From Candidatus Limnocylindrales bacterium (lineage in GTDB: Bacteria > Desulfobacterota > Binatia > UBA1149 > CAITLU01), in contig DASPNR010000007.1 of NCBI GenBank assembly GCA_035626395.1, positions 357,012 through 421,011 of the forward strand: DNA of 64,000 nt, given 5' to 3'. Below are positions 55,158 through 62,202 of this stretch, one piece after another (the first letter of the stretch is position 1; each line of letters begins with the position of its first letter). The position numbers were made by a program, and so were the translations under genes. The notes under the pieces are model-generated. The model made no database searches, was not told the origin of the DNA, and saw nothing but the letters and a program-made list of their open reading frames with translations.

Positions 55158-56330
55158 ATGGCGGCAACGACGAAGTCCCGAACCTCCAGCAAGCGCGCGC
55201 CTGCGCGCGGGCGCACCGCCACCAAGAAGACGGTGCGCGCGAAGGCTGGAGGCGGCACCGGTCGTGCGGCGCTGAAGGCAAGGCCAGCGGTGCAGCTGAC
55301 GGCCGAAGTCACCTCGGGCGGCTGCGCGTGCAAGCTTGGCCCCGCCGACCTGCGCGGCATCCTGTCGAAGCTTCCCTCGGTCCCGCATCCCAGCGTGCTC
55401 GTGGGCACCGAGACGGCGGACGATGCCGGCGTCTACAAGATCGGCCCGACGCAGGCGCTGGTGGCCACCGTCGATTTCTTTCCACCGATGGTGGACGACC
55501 CGTACACGTTCGGCCAGGTGGCGGCCACGAACGCCCTCAGCGACGTCTACGCGATGGGCGGTAAGCCGATGCTGGCGCTGAGCATCGTCGCGTATCCGTC
55601 GGCGAAGCTGCCGATGGAGATCCTGTTGCGCATCATGGAAGGCGCCAGCGAGCGCGTGCGTGCCGCGGGCGCCGTCATCATCGGCGGGCATTCGGTCATC
55701 GACACCGAGCTCAAGTACGGCCTGGCCGTCATCGGCTCGGTGCATCCGCGCCGCATCTTCCGCAACGGCGGCGCACGGCCCGGCGACGAGCTGGTGCTGA
55801 CCAAGCCGCTCGGCACCGGCATCGTGTGCTCGGGCATCAAGAAGCGTGTCGCACGCGAGGACGAGATCGGCTTCGCCACGGCATCGATGACCACGCTCAA
55901 CGACGTTGCCGGCTCGCTGCTGCACGAGTACGGCGCTCGTGCCTGCACCGACGTCACCGGCTTCGGGCTTGCAGGGCACGCCACCGAGATGGCCGAGGCC
56001 TCCGGCGGCGTGCGCTTCGAGATCGATTCCAACCAGATCCCGCTGCTGCCCGGCACGGCCCGGCTGGCCGAAGACGGCTTCCTGACCGGCGGCTCCAAGC
56101 GCAATCGCGAGTGGCTGGGGCCGCGGCTTGCGTTCGGGGCGGACGTGGCGCCGGCGCTGCGCGAGGCCGCCATCGATCCGCAGACCTCGGGCGGACTGCT
56201 GGTGGCGCTCAGGCCGGGCCGCGCCGAGCGGTTCGTCGAGGCGCTGCACAAGAAGGGCCTGCGTCCGGCGCTCATCGGCCGTGTGGTCGAACGGCCGAAG
56301 TCGTCCAAGGTCGTGGTGGCGATCCACTAG
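55158..56330 (+). CDS. selD: Selenide, water dikinase
   Basis: Makes selenophosphate from selenide and ATP. 390 aa; CAGGAGGCACAGCG precedes the ATG. The catalytic loop is GGCACKLGP with C56 and K59 equivalent to E. coli C17 and K20; it is a Cys, not selenocysteine, form. Other hallmarks: DDAGVYKIGPTQALVATVDF, GQVAATNALSDVYAMGGKPM, TDVTGFGLAGHATEMAEA and DPQTSGGLLVAL. Unusually, about 39 N-terminal residues are a Lys/Arg/Ala/Thr-rich tail (TTKSRTSSKRAPARGRTATK) resembling histone-like tails. Third gene of the sel cluster, 25 bases after selB. Confidence 0.95.
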   Translation: MAATTKSRTSSKRAPARGRTATKKTVRAKAGGGTGRAALKARPAVQLTAEVTSGGCACKLGPADLRGILSKLPSVPHPSVLVGTETADDAGVYKIGPTQALVATVDFFPPMVDDPYTFGQVAATNALSDVYAMGGKPMLALSIVAYPSAKLPMEILLRIMEGASERVRAAGAVIIGGHSVIDTELKYGLAVIGSVHPRRIFRNGGARPGDELVLTKPLGTGIVCSGIKKRVAREDEIGFATASMTTLNDVAGSLLHEYGARACTDVTGFGLAGHATEMAEASGGVRFEIDSNQIPLLPGTARLAEDGFLTGGSKRNREWLGPRLAFGADVAPALREAAIDPQTSGGLLVALRPGRAERFVEALHKKGLRPALIGRVVERPKSSKVVVAIH

Positions 56331-56508
56331 GACGCTGCCCGTGCAGGCGATCCGTGGCGCGCGCGGCGCACGCGAGGCCTTGTCACCCCGGCTCGCCAGC
56401 CTTGGAATGAACGGCCGAAACACGCATGATCGGCCATCGCCGCGCCGACGCCGCTGCTCGAGCCGGCCGCGCGGGCAATCGAAGTCACTTCTGCGTTAGG
56501 AGAGCACG

Positions 56509-57525
56509 ATGTTGGATATGCTGACTCGTATCGGGCGCGTTTCGCGCGTGATCTGCATGCTGGGAGCCTTGACGATGGTCGCGGCATGCGACCCCGGCAA
56601 GCCCGGCGACGATGACCATGCCAAGCCGGCCAACGCGCCCGCAGCCACACCGGCCGCCGCTCCCGCCTCCGACAAGGCGCCGGCCGCCGATGCCGCCAAG
56701 AACGATGGCAGCCCCGTCATTGCCACCTACGCCGGCAAGTCCTTCACCGAGAACGACTACAAGGAGGCTACCGCCAGCCTCAACGCTCGCGCGCGCAAGA
56801 GCCTCAACGACAGTCCGGACCGGCGCAAGCAGTTCATCGAGAACCACATTCTCTCCAAGCTGATCTTCGAGGAAGGCGTCAAGCGCGGCCTCGACAAGAA
56901 GCCGGAAGTCCGCAAGAAGCTCGACGAGCTGCAGCAGCACCTGGTCGTGCAGCAGGTGATGGAGGAGCAGCAGGAAGCGACGGTCACCGACGAAGACGTC
57001 AAGGCGTACTACGACGCGCACCAGCAGGAATTTTCCACCGAGCGCGTCAAGGCCAGCCACATCCTGGTCGACGACGAAGCGCTGGCGCGCGACATTCACG
57101 CCCAGGTCAAGGCGGACCCGTCGAAGTTCTCCGAGCTGGCCGCCAAGCATTCCAAGGACCTCTCCAACGCCAAGCGCGGCGGCGACCTCGGCCTGTTCGG
57201 CCGCGGCCGTATGGTCAAGGAGTTCGAGGAAGCCGCATTCGCCCTGCAGAAGGACGGCGACATCTCGGAGCCGGTCAAGACGCGCTTCGGCTGGCACATC
57301 ATCCAGCGCACCGGCCGCGAGGACGGCACCATCCAGCCGTTCGATCAGGTCAAGAACCAGATCAAGGTGAAGCTGGTCAGCGAACGCCGCCGCGAGAAGA
57401 CGACCGGCTTCCTCGAAGAGCTGAAGCAGAAGAACCAGCTGAAAATCGATGAAGCGGCGCTCGCCAGCGCCAAAGCCAGCGACGCGCCGGCGGAAGAAGA
57501 GGCGGCTCCTGCAGGCGGCCACTGA
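56509..57525 (+). CDS. Lipoprotein peptidyl-prolyl isomerase (PpiC-type parvulin)
   Basis: 338 aa. Lipobox LTMVAAC with lipidated C27 followed by Asp, which in E. coli would retain the lipoprotein in the inner membrane. An Ala/Pro/Asp-rich linker (30-70) leads to a SurA-like N-domain (about 72-185, [20 protein letters not shown]) and a PpiC domain (about 185-280: [66 protein letters not shown]). The C-terminus is acidic. It is likely an extracytoplasmic folding factor; paralogue of the gene at 7058. Confidence 0.91.
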   Translation: MLDMLTRIGRVSRVICMLGALTMVAACDPGKPGDDDHAKPANAPAATPAAAPASDKAPAADAAKNDGSPVIATYAGKSFTENDYKEATASLNARARKSLNDSPDRRKQFIENHILSKLIFEEGVKRGLDKKPEVRKKLDELQQHLVVQQVMEEQQEATVTDEDVKAYYDAHQQEFSTERVKASHILVDDEALARDIHAQVKADPSKFSELAAKHSKDLSNAKRGGDLGLFGRGRMVKEFEEAAFALQKDGDISEPVKTRFGWHIIQRTGREDGTIQPFDQVKNQIKVKLVSERRREKTTGFLEELKQKNQLKIDEAALASAKASDAPAEEEAAPAGGH

Positions 57526-57565
57526 CGGCCCGCCAGCACCCCTCCCGACAACGCCTGTCCAAGAA

Positions 57566-57601
57566 AAGGCGGCCAAGGCTCCCGTGGCCGCCTTCCTTTT
57601 C
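57566..57601 (+). terminator. Intrinsic terminator after the parvulin gene
   Basis: AAGGCGGCCA (57566-57575) pairs with TGGCCGCCTT (57585-57594), a 10-bp stem with a 9-base loop, followed by CCTTTT. It lies 40 bases past the stop and before the convergent S41 protease gene. Confidence 0.75.
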
Positions 57602-57638
57602 CGCGCGGGCGCTAGCGACGCCCGTCCAACGCTCGACG

Positions 57639-60275
57639 CTAGAGAGAGCCGTAGTAGTGATCGGCTAGCCCTTCATCGTCGTACGCGTCGATGCGGATCG
57701 GCTTGACGTCATCGGCCGGCTTGAACGGCACGCGTAGACGCACCGCCGACCCGTTCGGCTCGACGTAGGCTACGGTGTCCTCCTCGACGCGCGCCCGGAC
57801 TCTGGCCAGCGAATTGTCGTCGGCTGCCGAGACGATGACGTCGTAGGTGCCGTCGCCGGTGGATTCGATTGCATCGATTCGAATGCGCGGCGGTGCGTGC
57901 CACTGGCCTTCCTGCCCTTCGGGCGTGACGCGCAAGGTGAGCTCCGGCTCCAGCACGATGCCGTGCGAGCCTTCGGTCAGGAACAGCTTGACCTTGGGTG
58001 GATCGGCGGCGGTGCCGAGCAGCCGCACGCGGAAGTCGAGCTGCTTCATGGCTGCCGGCGCCAGCTCCTCGATCATCTCGCTGCCCTCGACGATCTCGAA
58101 GTGCTCCGAGAGCGGGTTCTCCAGCCGCACGCGCAGGCGCGTCGCGGGACCGTCGCCGCGATTCTCCACGTCCACGTGCACTTCGAGCGAGCCGTCCTCG
58201 CCGGCGGCGGGCGCGATGCGGTGGCGGAAGGCCAGGTAGGGACGCGGCGCCTCCTGGATCGTCAGCACGACGGGCTGCGTCTTGGTGATCTCGCCTTCAT
58301 CGTCGAACAGCAGCGCGGTGACGCGCACGCGGCCGGTGCGGGCGCCGAGCGGCGGCTTGGCCTTCAGCGTCCAGCTGCGCGTGGCCCCTGGATCGATCCG
58401 ACCGAAGGCGACGGCCTTGCCCGTCAACCCGGCGCTGGTGGATTCGAGGAGGCCCCGCAGCCGGTAGTAGGGCGCACCGGTCTTGTTGGTCAGGCGCACC
58501 TCGACTTCGCTCTCGACCCCGGCCTTCAGCGGCGTCAGCGGCCGCACCTCCAGCTGAAAATCGTTGGTGCCGGACGGGCGCGGCCCGAACGTCCAGTCCA
58601 GGCCGCGCTGGTACATGAAGTCGACGATCTCGGAGTCGGCCGACTCGCTGGTGAGCTGCAGGAATTCGCGCGCGCCGTCCATCATGGCCGTTGCCGATAC
58701 GCTGCCGTGGTTGCGCATCATGGCTGCAGCGATCTCGAGCGTACGGTCGACCTTCTTGTCATCCTCGAGCTGGCCGTCCTCCTCGGCCTCCTCGGGGTGG
58801 GTCAGGAGCCGCTCGGCTTTCTGCGCATCGGCTTCGGGGAAGTCTTCGGCGAAGGCGATCGTGTAGGCCGGCTTGCGCGGCTCGTCGTCAGCCCATTTCG
58901 GCCGGCGCAGCCAGAACGGCAGGTCGGAGCGGTGGGCGGGGAAGGGAATGGAAAGGCGGCCCTGACCGACGCGGAACGTCAGCACCTCGACGTCGGGCGC
59001 CAGGCCGCCGCCGGGGATGGGCTCGCCATTGGGCAGGAAGTGGCCGACGGTCATCTTGAGCGTGCTGTCCGGATCCAGGGGATACGTCTTTTGGATCGTG
59101 CCCTTTCCGAAGCTGTGCTCTCCGACCACCAGGGCGCGGTCGTGGTTTCGAAGGCTGGCCGCCAGCAACTCGGAGCCGGAGGCCGTCATGGGCGAGGCCA
59201 GGAATAGGACCGGCAGATCGCGAAACGGGGTGTCGGGCGTGGCGCGGATCTCGGTGGCCAGTCCACGCGCGGCGCGGCCCTCGCGGCCGGCGGTATTGAT
59301 GAGGACGCCCTCGTCCAGGAACAGGTCGCCGATGGCCGAGCTGCCCAGCATCGAGCCGCCCGAGTTCTTGCGCAGGTCCACGATCACGCCCTTGACCTTG
59401 CCCTCATCGACGGCGTCGGCGACCTGGGTGCGGAAGTCATCGGGCGTGGTCTGGCTGAAGTGCGTGATTTCCGTGTAGAGCACGTCGCCCGGCAGCGTCT
59501 TCGTGGTGACCGACGGGATCGTGACGATTCCGCGAGTGACTGTCACCTGCCTGGGGGCGGGCTCGTCCTTGCGCTGGATCGTCAGGACGACGCGCGTGCC
59601 TTCTTCGCCTCGGATGCGCTCGACGGCGTCCGTGACCAGGATGTTCTTTGCCGACATCTCGTCGATGCGCAGGACCTGGTCGCCGTCCTGCAGGCCCGCC
59701 TTCTGCGCGGGCGACCCCGCATAGACAGACAGCAGCACGAGGTGATCGTTGCGCGTGCCGATGCGCGCTCCGATGCCAGCCAGCTTGCCCTGGAACTGGA
59801 TGTTGTGCTCGGCCTGCCGCTTCTCGTCGAAGACAGCGGTGTACGGATCGAGCGCGCCGACGACGCCGCTGAGCAGAAAGGACTCGAGCGGCGGCATTTC
59901 CTTGGGACGCTGCCGCACGCAGTGCTCGACGAAGCTGCCGATGATGCGCAGCGGCTCCTCGAGGCCCCGCACGCCGGCATCGCGCGGCAACTCCACGCGC
60001 AACTCGCAGTCGGGGCTGGTGAGCAGCCAGGCGGTCTCTTCCAGTTTCTTGGCCTGGAAATCCTCGATGTCGCGCTCGTACGCATCGAGCGCTTCCTTCA
60101 TCAGGCGCTTGGGCTGGAGCTCATCTGCGAACAGGTATTGGCGCTCGAGGAGGGACAGCCCGGGCCCGAGCGCTGCGGCCGCGCAGGGGGCGGCGGCCAG
60201 AAGAACGAAGATGTAGGTAGCGGCGAGCTGGGGCAGGAGGAGGCGGGCCAGCCGGCAAAGGAGGTTTCGTCGCAA
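57639..60275 (-). CDS. PDZ/S41 carboxy-terminal processing protease with C-terminal beta domains
   Basis: 878 aa. A hydrophobic N-terminus (LLLPQLAATYIFVLLAAAPC) exports it. A Ctp-type PDZ domain (about 165-250, GIGARIGTRNDHLVLLSVYA and AGLQDGDQVLRIDEM) is followed by the S41 peptidase: GVIVDLRKNSGG, then the nucleophile S368 in SPMTASGSELLAASL and K391 in VGEHSFGKGTIQ. From about 560 to 878 come CARDB-like immunoglobulin/beta repeats (LTPLKAGVESEVEVRLTNKT, EVHVDVENRGDGPATRLRVR), absent from classic CtpA. Such enzymes process periplasmic proteins and cell-wall hydrolase adaptors. It is a monocistronic minus-strand gene. Confidence 0.88.
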   Translation of the reverse strand: MRRNLLCRLARLLLPQLAATYIFVLLAAAPCAAAALGPGLSLLERQYLFADELQPKRLMKEALDAYERDIEDFQAKKLEETAWLLTSPDCELRVELPRDAGVRGLEEPLRIIGSFVEHCVRQRPKEMPPLESFLLSGVVGALDPYTAVFDEKRQAEHNIQFQGKLAGIGARIGTRNDHLVLLSVYAGSPAQKAGLQDGDQVLRIDEMSAKNILVTDAVERIRGEEGTRVVLTIQRKDEPAPRQVTVTRGIVTIPSVTTKTLPGDVLYTEITHFSQTTPDDFRTQVADAVDEGKVKGVIVDLRKNSGGSMLGSSAIGDLFLDEGVLINTAGREGRAARGLATEIRATPDTPFRDLPVLFLASPMTASGSELLAASLRNHDRALVVGEHSFGKGTIQKTYPLDPDSTLKMTVGHFLPNGEPIPGGGLAPDVEVLTFRVGQGRLSIPFPAHRSDLPFWLRRPKWADDEPRKPAYTIAFAEDFPEADAQKAERLLTHPEEAEEDGQLEDDKKVDRTLEIAAAMMRNHGSVSATAMMDGAREFLQLTSESADSEIVDFMYQRGLDWTFGPRPSGTNDFQLEVRPLTPLKAGVESEVEVRLTNKTGAPYYRLRGLLESTSAGLTGKAVAFGRIDPGATRSWTLKAKPPLGARTGRVRVTALLFDDEGEITKTQPVVLTIQEAPRPYLAFRHRIAPAAGEDGSLEVHVDVENRGDGPATRLRVRLENPLSEHFEIVEGSEMIEELAPAAMKQLDFRVRLLGTAADPPKVKLFLTEGSHGIVLEPELTLRVTPEGQEGQWHAPPRIRIDAIESTGDGTYDVIVSAADDNSLARVRARVEEDTVAYVEPNGSAVRLRVPFKPADDVKPIRIDAYDDEGLADHYYGSL

Positions 60276-60366
60276 GTCGGGCCGTCCGTTCCTTCGTGCC
60301 GCGCAGGAATTGTCAGGATGCGGCAGAGAGAAACGGTATCGGCCCGACGAGCGACGGAAACAACTT

Positions 60367-60696
60367 TTACAGCCAGCCCTGCTTCACGAGCAGAACCGCT
60401 GCCTGAGTGCGATTGCCGACGCCGATCTTGCGGAAGATGCGCTTGAGCTCCGACTTCACCGTCTCGCGGGAGACGTGGAGGCTCACGGCGATCTCCGCAT
60501 TGGTCAGGCCGTCGCAGACGAGGCGCAGGATCTCCTTCTCACGTTCGGTGAGGTTCGGGCGCGGACGCTCGGGATCGAGCTTGTAGGCGCTGTTCGAAGC
60601 CATCGGCCGCATCGGTGCCCCGCTGCCCCTAACACCAACGCCCGTACCATGCATGGGATTGCTCTCCGAATAGATTCCGTTGGATTCGATTTTCAC
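60367..60696 (-). CDS. Small LuxR-type HTH transcriptional regulator
   Basis: 109 aa from the GTG at 60696, behind AAGGAAGGCACCT; longer ATG frames (60759) have a poor site. The C-terminal half is a LuxR/FixJ helix-turn-helix: LTEREKEILRLVCDGLTNAE, IAVSLHVSRETVKSELKRIF, RKIGVGNRTQAAVLLVKQGW. The N-terminal 45 residues are not a receiver or sensor domain. A sigma-54 promoter lies upstream, which is rare for such a regulator and suggests control by an enhancer-binding protein. Target genes unknown. Confidence 0.85.
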   Translation of the reverse strand: MKIESNGIYSESNPMHGTGVGVRGSGAPMRPMASNSAYKLDPERPRPNLTEREKEILRLVCDGLTNAEIAVSLHVSRETVKSELKRIFRKIGVGNRTQAAVLLVKQGWL

Positions 60697-60768
60697 AGGT
60701 GCCTTCCTTGTAGTTGGTCTGCAGGTCTGTCTTGCGTAGATGAACGAAAGAGCGAGCACTCTTCATAG

Positions 60769-60783
60769 GCAAGTAGTGTGCCA
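60769..60783 (-). promoter_or_regulatory. Sigma-54 (RpoN) promoter of the LuxR-type gene
   Basis: On the minus strand TGGCACACTACTTGC matches the -24/-12 consensus TGGCAC-N5-TTGC. Start of transcription near 60757 leaves about 60 bases before the GTG at 60696, the same leader length as at amt. Confidence 0.8.
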
Positions 60784-60943
60784 CGTTTAAGGGACGGCGA
60801 AAACCCTGAGCACGAGTTAAGTTCGTGGAAAACCGAGGTTTTCCAATCTGTTGCCGAGGAAGGGGTAAGTCCCGATCGTTGCGCATGTGCAAGAGGCGCC
60901 GAGACTGCTGCGCAGATGCCCGAAATAAGCCTCGAATCGGGGA

Positions 60944-62125
60944 CTATTGCACGGAAGCGGTGGTGTCGTCGCGGTGCTGCTCGATCGCCACGGCCAGGTC
61001 GTACTTGGGATCATCGAGCGTGCCGCGGACGCGGCGGCCCTGGATGAAGATCGTGGGCGTCGACGTGATGGCAAGGCGCGCGCCGGCGCGGCAATCCTCG
61101 ATCACCGCCGGCAGAGTCTGCTTGCTGTCGAGACAGGCCCGGAACTTGTCCAGGTCCAGCCCGATCTTGCCTGCCAGCCGCACCAGGTTCTCGGCGAAGA
61201 GCTGGCCCTGGTTCTCGAACAGGATCTGCGTCATGGGCTCGAGCTTGCCCTGCTGCCCGGCGCACTCGACGGCCTGCGCCGCCTTGCACGCGTTGGGATG
61301 GATCGACGCGGGCACCGCCTCGTTGCACGAGGCGTCCAGCGGAAAGTGCCTGTGGACCAGCTCAACCACATCGGGCTGCCGCTCGCGAAGCTTGACCAGC
61401 GTCTGAAAGTTCTTGCGGCAGTGGCCGCACTCCATGTCCGAGAAGTCGACGATGGTGACCTTGCCGGCCTTCGGCGCCTCGTGCCCTTCGCGAAGCAGGC
61501 TGGCGACGTCAACGACGGGCAGCGCCGTGTACCAGGCATAGAAGTCAGGGTCGGCTGCTCGCGCCTCTTCCAGAGAGCCGATGCCGGCCGTGGCCGTGGC
61601 ACGCGGCCATGTCACCAGGGCAAGAAAAGCGACGGCGACCACTGCACCGGCCAGCGTCATGCCGGCGGCGCCTGCCGTAAGGCCCTGCGAGCCCAGACGC
61701 CGCGCCTGTCGCGAAGCGGCGAGGACCAGCGCCGTCAGCGCCAGCGCCACCACGTACAGGCCCATGCACAGCAGGCACACGGTCTGCAGGACCGCTGCCG
61801 AAATGACCGCCATGTATGCGGAAAACACCACGGCGCCGATGACCAGGATGGTTGCCAGCCGTAGATGTGTCTGCTGGCGGGCACCGCTGGATCTGGCGGC
61901 CATGAAGAAGAGGACGGCCATCGTCACGTAGGCGGCCAGCGCCAGCCACGCCACGGGAATCCCTGCCAGCCTGGCGTAGGAGCTCGACAGCACGGCGTCG
62001 CAGTTGATGGAGCTGTTGACGCTGCAGAAGCTCTCGTAGGTCGCGCCCATCGAGGCAATCTGCGCGTGAACGTACGAGATGGTCGCGGCGATGCCCACGC
62101 CCACCAGCGAGGCAGCAGCGGCCAT
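60944..62125 (-). CDS. VKOR - DsbA-like thioredoxin fusion protein
   Basis: 393 aa from the ATG at 62125; the frame stays open upstream to the preceding stop and a non-ATG start (e.g. CTG) may add up to 26 residues including QQRRALARTLF. The N-terminal half is a vitamin K epoxide reductase-like quinone-linked oxidoreductase with membrane helices, a C...NSSINCDAVLSSSYARL Cys pair and the CLLC active site. The C-terminal half is a DsbA/thioredoxin-like domain with CGHC in DFSDMECGHCRKN and the cis-Pro loop STPTIFI. Fused VKOR-DsbA proteins make disulfides in exported proteins and are common in deltaproteobacteria and actinobacteria. It follows the TMTC-like gene after 77 bases. Confidence 0.9.
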   Translation of the reverse strand: MAAAASLVGVGIAATISYVHAQIASMGATYESFCSVNSSINCDAVLSSSYARLAGIPVAWLALAAYVTMAVLFFMAARSSGARQQTHLRLATILVIGAVVFSAYMAVISAAVLQTVCLLCMGLYVVALALTALVLAASRQARRLGSQGLTAGAAGMTLAGAVVAVAFLALVTWPRATATAGIGSLEEARAADPDFYAWYTALPVVDVASLLREGHEAPKAGKVTIVDFSDMECGHCRKNFQTLVKLRERQPDVVELVHRHFPLDASCNEAVPASIHPNACKAAQAVECAGQQGKLEPMTQILFENQGQLFAENLVRLAGKIGLDLDKFRACLDSKQTLPAVIEDCRAGARLAITSTPTIFIQGRRVRGTLDDPKYDLAVAIEQHRDDTTASVQ

Positions 62126-62202
62126 GAACAGAGTGCGGGCCAGCGCGCGCCGCTGCTGTGGAAACGAGGCGTCCAGAGAAGACTCCGAGGCGAGCGGGAA
62201 CC

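Noticed and set aside
52823..55408. 861-aa minus-strand open frame opposite selA-selB
   Set aside because: Antisense to selB, with Arg/His-rich composition; the plus-strand genes are conserved.
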